Below are positions 7,240 through 15,832 of a DNA stretch of 32,684 bases, piece by piece (positions within the stretch are counted from its first letter, which is position 1; each line of letters opens with the position of its first letter). The position numbers were made by a program, and so were the translations under genes. Source of the DNA: an uncultured Siphonobacter sp. (GTDB lineage: Bacteria > Bacteroidota > Bacteroidia > Cytophagales > Spirosomataceae); NCBI GenBank assembly GCA_913774715.1, contig CAJYHS010000169.1:1-32684 (forward strand), written 5' to 3'. The notes beneath the pieces were generated by a model, which had not been told where the DNA came from, made no database searches, and saw nothing but the letters and a program-made list of their open reading frames with translations.

Positions 7240-8345
7240 AGTTTCTGGGAGTCATTCTATTCGTCTTTTTTGGCGTAGGAGTCTTTTCCGTACAGGCTCA
7301 AACGTTGCATGCTATTTTAGTGGCTGACACCAAAGACGCTGTGCTGGCAAGTGCCTGTGAACGCGATTTGGAGGTGATGCACCGGCAGTTGTCGCAGGCG
7401 GCCGCAGCGATGTCTTATACGCTGAGCGAACAAACGGTTTCCAGAGATTTATTCTCTACCCGACAGCTTTCATTAGTTTTAAATACGCTGAAAGTTCAGC
7501 CCCAGGATGTTGTGTTTTTCTATTACACTGGGCATGGTTATAACGTACGTGATCGAAAGGATGCTTTTCCGTTCTTACACATCCAGAAAAATGAAGAGTT
7601 ACTGGCTGAAAACCCCGCTCTTAAGGATGTTCATGAGTTACTGAAGAAAAAGAAAGCCAGGTTGTGTATTACCCTCGGGGATTGCTGCAATAACCTTTCA
7701 CTCAATACGCGTGGCATGGTTAATCGGAAACCTTACATCCGTGGACTTACCGTAACGAATGATTCATTAAATACCGCTTACCGCAATCTATTTCTGAAAA
7801 GTACGGGCGATGTGTTGATTACAAGTAGCAAGCCTCCTCAAAGTTCCTGTGCTCATCCAGATTCAGGCAGCTATTACACTCGTGCATTTGACGAAGCTCT
7901 GGAATTAGCAAGCCAGTATAACCGATCTATTACCTGGGAAACCTTATTAAAAGATACCCAGCGACGGATGGAACAGCATTCTGCCACGAAAGACAAGGTT
8001 TCTATTTTTCAGATTAACCTAAGAGGAAAAGCTCCCATTCTAGCAAACGAACCTGATTTCGAGCGTATCAATCAGTATTTAAATGCCTTGGCTGATCAGC
8101 AGCTTTCACCCCAGAAAAGGCATCAACTCCTGAAAAGCCTGAATGAATATTTTACTCAGAAAGCCCGAATTGACATCTATGTTAATACAACGCTCGGTGA
8201 GATTCAGCCCATTGAGCAAGTGGTCAACCGCCTGTATCTCAATGCTGGTAAAATTCAGCGAATCAACCTGATTGAACGATTATCGACCTTATCAGAGGAC
8301 GGTAAGCACTACCAGCGGGCTGCTATTCAGGAAATTTGGGAATAA
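7236..8345 (+). CDS. exported caspase-like (C14) peptidase 2
   Basis: This 369-residue protein has a signal peptide ending near VQAQ (residue 22) and then directly a caspase-like domain. H100 in YYTGHG and C151 in GDCCNN align with the His-Cys dyad of its neighbour; C150 is an extra Cys where the first caspase has Ala. A C-terminal region of roughly 100 residues (FERINQYLNALADQQ onward) is helical and is not recognised. It lacks the N-terminal beta domain of the first caspase, so the two are not simple duplicates. It overlaps the previous gene by four bases. A protease cascade or heterodimer is possible but is inference. Confidence 0.85.
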   Translation: MKFLGVILFVFFGVGVFSVQAQTLHAILVADTKDAVLASACERDLEVMHRQLSQAAAAMSYTLSEQTVSRDLFSTRQLSLVLNTLKVQPQDVVFFYYTGHGYNVRDRKDAFPFLHIQKNEELLAENPALKDVHELLKKKKARLCITLGDCCNNLSLNTRGMVNRKPYIRGLTVTNDSLNTAYRNLFLKSTGDVLITSSKPPQSSCAHPDSGSYYTRAFDEALELASQYNRSITWETLLKDTQRRMEQHSATKDKVSIFQINLRGKAPILANEPDFERINQYLNALADQQLSPQKRHQLLKSLNEYFTQKARIDIYVNTTLGEIQPIEQVVNRLYLNAGKIQRINLIERLSTLSEDGKHYQRAAIQEIWE

Positions 8346-8406
8346 ATTGATAACCATTTCAAGGTTTACTCTATAAGTCATTAAGTAATGAATTAGCCCG
8401 CACCTT

Positions 8407-9030
8407 ATGAAAAATTACGCATTATTGCTTTTTAGTCTTTTGTTACTGCCTCTGTCATCGCAAGCCCAGAAAACTCCGGTTTCTAAAAACCTGGTGGTGA
8501 AGGATGATACCTTATCAGGAGAAAAACTTCGCGATTTTCAAACCCTTACCCAGCAGAAAGTAACGGAGTTTCAACAGTATCTGTCTATTATTTCTGATCC
8601 GACCCAGTCGGATGAAGTAAGAGAATTAGCGATAGAAAATGCTCAGCTACTCTTTTTGCCCGATGCCCGCATGCAGGTTGGGATGGTAAAAAAGCAAACC
8701 CTGGTTAAAGAGTATCCTTTGTCCATTTATTTACGTCGGTTGAAAAATCTCGAAAAGAAATACTTCGAGGTAGCTATCACCTTTTACGACTTGGCGATGG
8801 TAGGGGACTGGGAAAAAACACAGGCGGGTTATGTCACAACTGCTACGTATTTTCAGCATTTTAAGGGAAAAGGAAAAGATGGGCGGATTGCTTATGAAGA
8901 TAAAACCATCAAGCAATTAGATGTTGATTTACGTAATCGGAAGGATCCTTTCTACGAAGAGCACCGCTGGACTGTCTTGTTAGGAAATGTTCGGGTAACG
9001 GAGGTAGAGCCTAAAAAGTCAGCCCTGTAA
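8407..9030 (+). CDS. exported protein of unknown function
   Basis: This 207-residue protein begins with a clear signal peptide (MKNYALLLFSLLLLPLSSQAQ). The mature part starts with a helical segment (LRDFQTLTQQKVTEFQQYLSII) and ends in a beta-rich region (DPFYEEHRWTVLLGNVRVTEVEP). The pattern is reminiscent of small NTF2-like or SnoaL-like folds, but I cannot assign it. The 61-bp gap before it is the longest inside the operon and could hold a secondary promoter or a processing site. The next gene starts at the base right after its stop. Confidence 0.65.
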   Translation: MKNYALLLFSLLLLPLSSQAQKTPVSKNLVVKDDTLSGEKLRDFQTLTQQKVTEFQQYLSIISDPTQSDEVRELAIENAQLLFLPDARMQVGMVKKQTLVKEYPLSIYLRRLKNLEKKYFEVAITFYDLAMVGDWEKTQAGYVTTATYFQHFKGKGKDGRIAYEDKTIKQLDVDLRNRKDPFYEEHRWTVLLGNVRVTEVEPKKSAL

Positions 9031-9873
9031 ATGGGAAAATATACAGTCCTTTTTCTGCTTTTATTTTCCCGACTGACCCAGGCACAGGAAATGGATTCTT
9101 TATTTTTCCAGGAAAGCCATCAGTCGAATCCTCCAGCACTGGTGAAGCATTACCGCATGCCTGCTGAGCCTTTCATGAAAACCCGGCTTCATCTGGTAAG
9201 CGATTTTTTGAGAAAGTTTAATGATACGACTGCTACCGAAGAATGCCCCTGGGCAGAAACTGCCCGATCCATTCGGTTACGTGAGCTTTTCAGTCCCGTA
9301 TCAATACCGGATGTAGTCTACCGCAAGCAGGCCTTTATTGAGGCAATGGGCTTAAAAAAGCTACTCAAGCCTCAGGAAAACTTATATGCAGAAGTAACTT
9401 TATTAGTAAGCCATAAGGGGCAGAATACAAGGCTTAAAATTTACCTAAAAAAGCAGAAAAGTAGAGAGAACTGGTCCTGGCAAGTAGTGGGCTCAGAGCC
9501 AATAGCGGTGATAGGTAATCCAATAGGGGAGAAGGTAGATTCTACGCAGTTTATAGCTCCCAATGCTCATGAACTCAATTTTATGAGTCTACCACAGTTA
9601 TTGCAGAAAGATATTCGACCGTTTATAGCCCGGGAGGCTTTAGTAATTCCAGAAGTGCAAAAGCTTATCTCCAGCGTATATCAAGGGGAGTTACGGATCA
9701 TTCAATCCCAAAAAACCATATTGTATTTGGATACGCAGGTAGGATGGTATCTACAACTTCAACAATTCAATCAGGAGTCTGAGTATTCAGGCTGGCTTAT
9801 TGATGATGTGTACAATCAGCCCACGGAGTTACCTGTACCTCTGCGGGTATTCCTTCAACATGATAACAAATGA
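9031..9873 (+). CDS. exported protein of unknown function
   Basis: This 280-residue protein has a short signal peptide (MGKYTVLFLLLFSRLTQAQ). It contains a beta-strand pair, LYAEVTLLVSHKGQNTRLKIYLKK followed by WSWQVVGSEPI, and a C-terminal strand-rich part (YLDTQVGWYLQLQQF). Similar strand pairs occur in the next gene and in the gene at 12812, which suggests that these operon members share an NTF2-like accessory fold; this is inference. It starts at the base after the previous stop, and its own stop overlaps the next start by ATGA. Confidence 0.65.
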   Translation: MGKYTVLFLLLFSRLTQAQEMDSLFFQESHQSNPPALVKHYRMPAEPFMKTRLHLVSDFLRKFNDTTATEECPWAETARSIRLRELFSPVSIPDVVYRKQAFIEAMGLKKLLKPQENLYAEVTLLVSHKGQNTRLKIYLKKQKSRENWSWQVVGSEPIAVIGNPIGEKVDSTQFIAPNAHELNFMSLPQLLQKDIRPFIAREALVIPEVQKLISSVYQGELRIIQSQKTILYLDTQVGWYLQLQQFNQESEYSGWLIDDVYNQPTELPVPLRVFLQHDNK

Positions 9874-10835
9874 AATTAGTACTCAATCTCCTGGGCTTAC
9901 TGCTGATTTCGACCAGTTTTTCAGTAGCACAGTCGGATACTCAGAGTCAAGCTAAGCTATTCCTGATGAATTATCAGAATCGAGTGGCTCAATTGAGTCA
10001 AAGCTCATCAGAAAAAGAATTAACGGCAGTCAGCGAGTGCTTTAGTAATGACACGGTACGCGTACCAGCTATTTTATTACCTGCACCTTTGTATCAAGCT
10101 TCCCGAACCAGGCAGACTGTTCAAAACTGGATTAATGAATTACCAGGTTATTTCTGGGAAGGGTTTACCTATAGCTTGGATACAAGTCAAGTACAATGGG
10201 AAGACCTACCACACGAAAAAAATCAGATTCGATTAAAATTGACTTTGCCGGTAGTCTTGCATGGGTTAGCCCTAACAACGCATCAACGTCACTGGTATCG
10301 GGAGAATCAGACCTTTATTCTATCGGCGGCAAAAAATGGCAATCGTTCTTGGAAAATCGAAGCCATCTACGGAACAGGTTGCGGCATGAAAGAAATACCC
10401 TTAAATAGCAGACAGCTACTAAGCTATCATGAAGATTTTCAATCGTATCTGATGCAACTGGTTTTTCAGAAAACGTCGAATCAGGTCAAGCAGGAGATCC
10501 TGGATAAATTTAAACCGTATGTGTCAGCAGATGCCCGGATCTTTGAATGGAAAAAACATCCGGGTAAAAAAATGACGCTTAACGAGATTGCTGAGTTACG
10601 TTTATCCGCTGAACAGGCCGCCCTGTGCCGCCTGGATGCGTTTGATTTATATTATCAGGGTAATTTTTTTCAGGATCGAAATGGAAGCTGGCAATCAGAT
10701 GTGATAACCTTACGTGGAGTTTCGGTATGGATAGATGGAAAGTTGAATTACCAGACCCGGCAAACAGATACCATTCCTGGCGAACCTCCTTTCCGGGAAA
10801 AAACGCGTCTGACGTACTTAGCATTTACCCTGTAA
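9870..10835 (+). CDS. exported protein of unknown function
   Basis: This 321-residue protein has a signal peptide ending at SVAQ near residue 20. Two similar segments can be seen: one with QRHWYRENQTFILSAAKNGNRSWKIEAIYG in the middle and a second from QLLSYHEDFQSYLMQLVFQ to the end. This looks like two NTF2-like units in tandem, though no family is certain. It overlaps its upstream neighbour by four bases and its downstream neighbour by one base (TAATG), so all three are probably translated together. Confidence 0.65.
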   Translation: MKLVLNLLGLLLISTSFSVAQSDTQSQAKLFLMNYQNRVAQLSQSSSEKELTAVSECFSNDTVRVPAILLPAPLYQASRTRQTVQNWINELPGYFWEGFTYSLDTSQVQWEDLPHEKNQIRLKLTLPVVLHGLALTTHQRHWYRENQTFILSAAKNGNRSWKIEAIYGTGCGMKEIPLNSRQLLSYHEDFQSYLMQLVFQKTSNQVKQEILDKFKPYVSADARIFEWKKHPGKKMTLNEIAELRLSAEQAALCRLDAFDLYYQGNFFQDRNGSWQSDVITLRGVSVWIDGKLNYQTRQTDTIPGEPPFREKTRLTYLAFTL

Positions 10836-11371
10836 TGTCTATTCCAGCAAAACTCATTCTACTACTCTGGTTTGTTTCCTCCACAGTTTTGTATGCTCAG
10901 CAAAAGGAAGCCATACACTGGCCCATCGATACCAAATTGGATTCGGTAATGAAAGTGCTGACCAACCCGGTTTTAACTAAAGGGCCTGCTACACAACACT
11001 TCAGAAAGCAATGCGAAATGTTGTTTGCCCCTACGGGATATATTGTACTGGTACGATTAAATCAGTCTGAGAAATGGATTCCAATATCTCAGTTTTTAGC
11101 GAGCCGCGTGCCAGGAAGCAGGTACGATTTTCAGTCGGTTAAGGTTATTCATTTTCAAGACATTAAGAAAATAAATGAAGGTGGATATATGAGTCAGGCT
11201 TCTATTTACTTTGATGTAAAACGTTTTGAAGATCATGTGCCAATTACAAAGAGTATTTCAAAAGTAGCCATCCCATTAACTCAAATGCCACCCGCTAGCG
11301 ACTACTGGCAGATTTACGAGCTCCGATTAATAGAAACTACTAACCGATTATCGATAAACCCCCACCCTTAA
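10835..11371 (+). CDS. exported protein of unknown function
   Basis: I place the start at 10835, the ATG that overlaps the previous stop as TAATG, because it begins a good signal peptide (MSIPAKLILLLWFVSSTVLYAQ). An ATG further upstream at 10727 is in frame but would translate the end of the neighbouring gene. The 178-residue product has a small beta-rich domain (FAPTGYIVLVRL, SQASIYFDVKRF and YWQIYELRLIET) and no recognised motif. Its place between the other small exported proteins and the papain gene suggests an accessory role. Confidence 0.65.
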   Translation: MSIPAKLILLLWFVSSTVLYAQQKEAIHWPIDTKLDSVMKVLTNPVLTKGPATQHFRKQCEMLFAPTGYIVLVRLNQSEKWIPISQFLASRVPGSRYDFQSVKVIHFQDIKKINEGGYMSQASIYFDVKRFEDHVPITKSISKVAIPLTQMPPASDYWQIYELRLIETTNRLSINPHP

Positions 11372-11380
11372 TTAAGTTAT

Positions 11381-12808
11381 ATGAAAAGATTCTTTACTTT
11401 ACTTCTGGTTTTAGCTGGTAGCCTTAACGCTTTGATGGCTCAGAAAACCTATCCCCGAGGATTAGTTTTAGATGACGAAGCCTATGAGAAAATGCCAATG
11501 AAAGCGGTATTAACGAAAGGGAGTTACGATAACTTGGCTAAGTTCATTTCTTACGAAGCGTACTGCCCACCCGTAATGAATCAGGATAGTTACGGAACAT
11601 GCGTAGGTTTTGCCAGCACGTATTACATGCGTTCGATTCTTGAAAAAATTCGTCAGAAGCAAAATCCTGGCTCTTCAGTCGCTTTCTCTCCAAGTTATAC
11701 CTATGCTAAAATCAAAGAGAGTTCTGATTTAGAATGTCAGCAGGGAGGGAAATTGATGGATGCTCTTTTTAGTCTGAAAACAGCAGGAGCTCCTTTGTAC
11801 GAAGCTTTTCCGTATCCGAATTGTGAGAACGTCAGTGTGGAGCTGGATGAGCAGGCTTCGACTCATAAGATTGGGGATGTAGTACGTTTGTTTGGCCCCT
11901 TAGCTCCTTCAGAATTAAAGATTAAGGCTTTGAAAAAAGCATTGAGCGATGGTTATCCGGTCGTGATTGGTATGCGAACGCCCCTGTCTTTTTTCGCCAT
12001 TCAGAACGTATGGCAACCCGCTCCCGGCGATGAGAAAACTCCTGTAATGGATAGTGGTCATGCCATGTGTATCATTGGGTATGACGATACTAAATATGGA
12101 GGAGCCTTTCGCATCGTCAATAGTTGGGGTAACCAATGGGCGGAAGCTGGATTCTGCTGGGTTCGATATAAAGATTTAGCCCATTATACGCTATATGCTT
12201 TTCAGGCTTTTCCTGATTTTAATGCTCCGGTAGAGTCGGTAACAACCCCTCTGAAAGGAAAACTTAATTTACAATTACGGGAAGGCACCTTGATGCGTTC
12301 GCGTCAAGCTTTGCAGAAAGGATTAGTACTAACGGATGATCAGCCGCTTGATGTGACCATTTATCAGTTATCCGAAAGCTATTCAGAAGGGACGGCTTTT
12401 AAAGCATTCATTACCGCTAACGAATCGGCTTATGTCTATATGATTGGTACGGATACTACTTTTCAGATGAATCAGTTGTTTCCCTATACCAGTAGCATAA
12501 GTCCATTGCTAGGGCCTAACAATACCGTTGCGTATCCTTCTGATAATAAATCCATCACGCTGGATCACACTACTGGTACCGACTATTTGATTGTTCTTTT
12601 TTCAAAGAAGCCACTCGATTTTGGTCGGGTAATGAGTCAAATGAAACAGAGCACAGGTAATCTTTCCAGTCGATTGGCCGTAGCTCTGAAAGGCGATCTT
12701 ATTTCGGATCGACAAATCCAGTATAATCCGAATGAACCCGCGTTTGAAGTAGCTGCGAAAGCTTCGGGTTCTGTAGTTCCCCTGATTATTGCCATTGATC
12801 ATCAGTAA
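11381..12808 (+). CDS. exported papain-like (C1A) protease with DUF4384 domain
   Basis: This 475-residue protein has a signal peptide ending near ALMAQ (residue 21) and a papain-like domain at about 55-285. All expected catalytic residues are visible: Q-rich NQDSYGTC with C74, H227 in SGHAMCIIGYDD, and N247 in VNSWGNQW. There is no obvious long inhibitory propeptide, only about 30 residues before the domain. Residues 325-470 fit DUF4384: SEGTAFKAFITANESAYVYMIGTD, QLFPY, and LIVLFSKKP. It probably digests or processes proteins in the envelope, with DUF4384 acting as a binding module. It lies 9 bp after and 3 bp before its neighbours. A shorter paralogue is encoded at 14990-15832. Confidence 0.9.
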   Translation: MKRFFTLLLVLAGSLNALMAQKTYPRGLVLDDEAYEKMPMKAVLTKGSYDNLAKFISYEAYCPPVMNQDSYGTCVGFASTYYMRSILEKIRQKQNPGSSVAFSPSYTYAKIKESSDLECQQGGKLMDALFSLKTAGAPLYEAFPYPNCENVSVELDEQASTHKIGDVVRLFGPLAPSELKIKALKKALSDGYPVVIGMRTPLSFFAIQNVWQPAPGDEKTPVMDSGHAMCIIGYDDTKYGGAFRIVNSWGNQWAEAGFCWVRYKDLAHYTLYAFQAFPDFNAPVESVTTPLKGKLNLQLREGTLMRSRQALQKGLVLTDDQPLDVTIYQLSESYSEGTAFKAFITANESAYVYMIGTDTTFQMNQLFPYTSSISPLLGPNNTVAYPSDNKSITLDHTTGTDYLIVLFSKKPLDFGRVMSQMKQSTGNLSSRLAVALKGDLISDRQIQYNPNEPAFEVAAKASGSVVPLIIAIDHQ

Positions 12809-12811
12809 TTT

Positions 12812-14293
12812 ATGCGAGGGTTTTTATTAATCATAAGTTTAACCTGGCTTTTCCTGCAAACGGGAAAAGCTCAGTCGTTTTCAGCTGAAGAAGAGCAGGC
12901 CATCATTACCAACGCTCGTAAGTTACTCGAGACGGAATATCTTCAGAACCTGGAAATTCTGACGCATTATGAAATCAATCAGCCTTTTGCTGCTTTAAAA
13001 CCTCAGTTAGACGGATTTATAAAATCGGCTTTCCGAAATTCGGACGTACAGGTTTTCAATGAGTTCAGACAACCTTTAGGAAAACTTACTTCCGTTGAAG
13101 AATACATCAGAGACTGTCATATTTTTTCCAAACAAAAGCCCATCATTAATACGTTGGATTGGTCAAAAGCTCGTTTTCAGCTGCAGGAAACCGGGGATGG
13201 GAAACCTTATTTAAATGTGTACGTAACTAAGAAAATGCAGGGAAATATTTCTAATGCGTTACACTATGAAAATCTGATAGAATGCCGGATTCAGTTTGTG
13301 CACAATGAGCGGCTCAAGTCTTTTTACGATTTTAAAATTGCGGGTATTACTCGCAAAGATAAGTATCCTTCGGAAGCCTCAGAAAACCTAGTAGTCAAGC
13401 CAGAAAAGAAAAGCATAGATCTTTTTTCTGTACTGGATACATTGGCCGCTCAGTTGGAGAGAACTATTCCAGCATCAGGCACTGGGCTGATTCTGGAGCG
13501 TTTTTCGTATAGAAACTGCGGCATCAACGATGCACTTTCTGATCAGATTTTTGCTGCCTTAAACGCCTGTTTCCAGCGGCGAACGCTATGGTCGGTTCAG
13601 TCAGTCGCTTCCGATCAGAATACCTGGCCCCGGGTTCGTGGATTTTACGAAGAATTAAATGGTCAGCTGTTAATTAAGACGGAATTAGTCGATGCTAACA
13701 CGGAAAAAGTTCTGGTAACGCTGGAAAACAAAGCTTTGCCTCTTGAGTGGTTACAGCAGCAAAGTATCCCCCTGAAGCCGGAGAATTATCAGGAAATAAA
13801 AGTAGTTCAGGATACTCTTAGGCAGATTACGGCCGTTACTGCACCTACAGCCTTGAAGTTTGAAATACGCACGGATCGGGGGCGGGAGGGGGTGGAGTAC
13901 TGGTCGGGACAGCAGATGATTCTGGAAGTGAAAGCCAATCGACCCTGCCACATTCGCCTTTTGTATCGACTGGCAGATGGCACCCAAACCTTACTCGAAA
14001 ACGATTTTGTAATCAAACCCGGTCAGGAAAACAAGCTTGTTCGGATTGCCCCTGAAGCTTCATTCATTTGCTCGGAACCCTTTGGTACGGAATACTTACT
14101 GGCTTATGCTTCGGAAGAACCTTTTTGTGCTCTTCCGACTGTGCCAAACCGGGAGGGGTATTTTCGAGAAGAAGGTAGCTACCAGATCTTTGTGGGCTCA
14201 TTAACTGCTTTCAATACCCTGATGAAGTGCTCGAAAAATACAGATATTGTCGAAGACCTGATCCAAATTACTACGCGAGAAGCGAAGGAATAA
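12812..14293 (+). CDS. exported DUF4384 protein
   Basis: This 493-residue protein has a signal peptide (MRGFLLIISLTWLFLQTGKAQ). Residues 25-190 resemble the NTF2-like proteins earlier in the operon (for example LNVYVTKKMQG and HNERLKSFYDFKIAGI). A middle part (RFSYRNCGINDALSDQI through LVTLENKALPLEWL) recalls CsgG/FlgO-type secreted proteins, with low certainty. The C-terminus from about 345 is DUF4384: YWSGQQMILEVKANRPCHIRLLYR, ENKLVRIAPE and LLAYASEEPF. It has no protease motif. It shares DUF4384 with the papain protein next to it, so it may be a partner or substrate adaptor. Confidence 0.75.
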   Translation: MRGFLLIISLTWLFLQTGKAQSFSAEEEQAIITNARKLLETEYLQNLEILTHYEINQPFAALKPQLDGFIKSAFRNSDVQVFNEFRQPLGKLTSVEEYIRDCHIFSKQKPIINTLDWSKARFQLQETGDGKPYLNVYVTKKMQGNISNALHYENLIECRIQFVHNERLKSFYDFKIAGITRKDKYPSEASENLVVKPEKKSIDLFSVLDTLAAQLERTIPASGTGLILERFSYRNCGINDALSDQIFAALNACFQRRTLWSVQSVASDQNTWPRVRGFYEELNGQLLIKTELVDANTEKVLVTLENKALPLEWLQQQSIPLKPENYQEIKVVQDTLRQITAVTAPTALKFEIRTDRGREGVEYWSGQQMILEVKANRPCHIRLLYRLADGTQTLLENDFVIKPGQENKLVRIAPEASFICSEPFGTEYLLAYASEEPFCALPTVPNREGYFREEGSYQIFVGSLTAFNTLMKCSKNTDIVEDLIQITTREAKE

Positions 14294-14329
14294 TTTCCAT
14301 ACATTTATTCTTGGATTAACTCAGTATTT

Positions 14330-14911
14330 ATGAAACGTTACGGAAAATGCACGAATCACGATAAGCATTGTTCAGCCGCTAAAACGGGAGAGATTATTGC
14401 CAAAGAAGATACTCAAGCCTTCGTTTGTCCCTCCTGTCAAAGGCCTTTGTTTGAAGTATCAATCTCTAAAACGAGAGCTTCAGGAGAATCTACAAGAGTA
14501 GTACTGATACTGGGTTTACTGTTTCTGGCAGGATCTGTACTTGGCGTTATATTCTGGCCAGGAAAGGATAAGGAAGAAGCTTTTCAGGAAGAAATAATAA
14601 ATAAGGAACCTTCAAGAATACAAGGCAGTGAAGTAAGCCAACCGCCAGTCAAGGCTGGAAAAACAGAGTTGACTGAAGTGGTGGCAATTCCTACTAAAGG
14701 CACCAAAATTAAAGGCAGTGAGTATTGTCTGGATTGCGAGTCATTCTATAAAGTTGCCGATGGAAAAGGAGGGACGTTTACCGAAACGGAAGGATATAAT
14801 ACCAGATGTTGCAAATGCGGTTCAAAAGTAGCTTTCAAGGACGGTTATTATTATGACATTGTTTGTGAAGATGACCGTATCAAAGCCGTGATGGCTGGTA
14901 AAGTTGAATAA
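14330..14911 (+). CDS. single-pass membrane protein with two zinc ribbons
   Basis: This 193-residue protein has no signal peptide. The N-terminus carries a zinc ribbon, CTNHDKHC (C7, H10, C14) paired with CPSC (C33, C36), of a type seen at the N-termini of many bacterial membrane proteins. One membrane span covers about 57-76. The C-terminal part has a second set, CLDC at 133-136 and CCKC at 160-163, plus C179. The topology would put one zinc ribbon in the cytoplasm and one outside, so it could carry information across the membrane. It ends the operon, 36 bp after the DUF4384 gene, and is followed by a terminator hairpin. Confidence 0.7.
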   Translation: MKRYGKCTNHDKHCSAAKTGEIIAKEDTQAFVCPSCQRPLFEVSISKTRASGESTRVVLILGLLFLAGSVLGVIFWPGKDKEEAFQEEIINKEPSRIQGSEVSQPPVKAGKTELTEVVAIPTKGTKIKGSEYCLDCESFYKVADGKGGTFTETEGYNTRCCKCGSKVAFKDGYYYDIVCEDDRIKAVMAGKVE

Positions 14912-14924
14912 CCCTTTAAAACAA

Positions 14925-14957
14925 AACTTCCCGAAGTATTTAAACCTTCGGGAAGTT
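14925..14957. terminator. bidirectional terminator between convergent operons
   Basis: AACTTCCCGAAG at 14925-14936 pairs perfectly with CTTCGGGAAGTT at 14946-14957 around a 9-base loop. On the minus strand it is followed by TTGTTTT. It lies between the zinc-ribbon gene and the papain paralogue and can serve both. Confidence 0.8.
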
Positions 14958-14989
14958 GATTAATAAATAGTTGTCGCTAACCGAGAAGA

Positions 14990-15832
14990 TCACCCTTCAT
15001 TTACCACAAAGCCATACCGAACAAAGCGGGCCATGTCCCGGTAAGTAATCCAGCAAAAACCCTGATCAGCCCAGGTTTTACCAAAGCTGTTAATAACCCG
15101 GAACGCTCCGCCGAATTGCTCATCATCGTAACCAATCACGCAGAGGGCGTGGCCTTTCAAATCTTTATTTTGGGGATCATCACCGGGAGCGGGCTGCCAC
15201 ACTTTCTTCGTAAAATAAAAGGAAGCCGGAATCACTATACCAATTACTACCGGACTGCCTTTTGCCAGCGATTGCTTGAGTGACTGTAGCTTTACACTTT
15301 CAGCATCCTGCATTTTAAAAATTCGCTCGTAACCCTTAATCCGAAATCGATTCGCAATCGGATCGACTTTAGCCGTTTTTTCTCCACAAGCCGGGTAGGG
15401 AAAGTTTTGCCAGGAGGTATTTCCTACCTGTTGCATAAGCTGTAATACCTTTGCCAGATATACTCCCTGTGAACAGTTATAGTCTCCGTCCAGCTTTGCT
15501 TTTTCGTAGAGGTAACCCGGCGAAAAAGCTATTTTAGTAACGGCAGCCGAATTTTTAAGTCCTCTTCGTTTAGCTTCCAGAATGGTTTGTAAGTAATAAC
15601 CGCAGGCAAAGCCCACGCAGGTGCTGAAAGGCCCCTGAGCCTGAACTGCCGGACAATACGCTTCAAAACTGATGCGGGCGGGTAAAGGAGCTTTCGTTAG
15701 TACCTGCTCAAAAGGTAAGGTTTCATAAGCTTCGTCGTCGAGTAACAGGCCCGTTTGAGGTAAAGGCTGAGCTAGTAATTTACAGGAAAAAAGAATGATA
15801 ATACTGACGAGTCCTGGACGTAAAAAACGCAT
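14990..15832 (-). CDS. exported papain-like (C1A) protease, short form
   Basis: This 280-residue protein is a paralogue of the protease at 11381: both start with a signal peptide and share the GLxLDDEAYE opening and the FEAYCP/YEAYCP block. The catalytic residues are present: C72 in FSTCVGFA, H228 in KGHALCVIGYDD and N248 in VINSFGKTW. It stops just after the papain domain and has no DUF4384. Its start overlaps the stop of the anti-sigma gene by one base (TAATG). It is thus co-expressed with a sigma factor pair, which suggests that it acts in the same pathway, perhaps as the signal-generating or regulatory protease. That role is inference. Confidence 0.85.
   Translation of the reverse strand: MRFLRPGLVSIIILFSCKLLAQPLPQTGLLLDDEAYETLPFEQVLTKAPLPARISFEAYCPAVQAQGPFSTCVGFACGYYLQTILEAKRRGLKNSAAVTKIAFSPGYLYEKAKLDGDYNCSQGVYLAKVLQLMQQVGNTSWQNFPYPACGEKTAKVDPIANRFRIKGYERIFKMQDAESVKLQSLKQSLAKGSPVVIGIVIPASFYFTKKVWQPAPGDDPQNKDLKGHALCVIGYDDEQFGGAFRVINSFGKTWADQGFCWITYRDMARFVRYGFVVNEG

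Noticed and set aside
10727-10834. Upstream extension of the gene at 10835
   Set aside because: It would overlap the end of the previous gene by over 100 bases and hide a clear signal peptide; the TAATG start is better.
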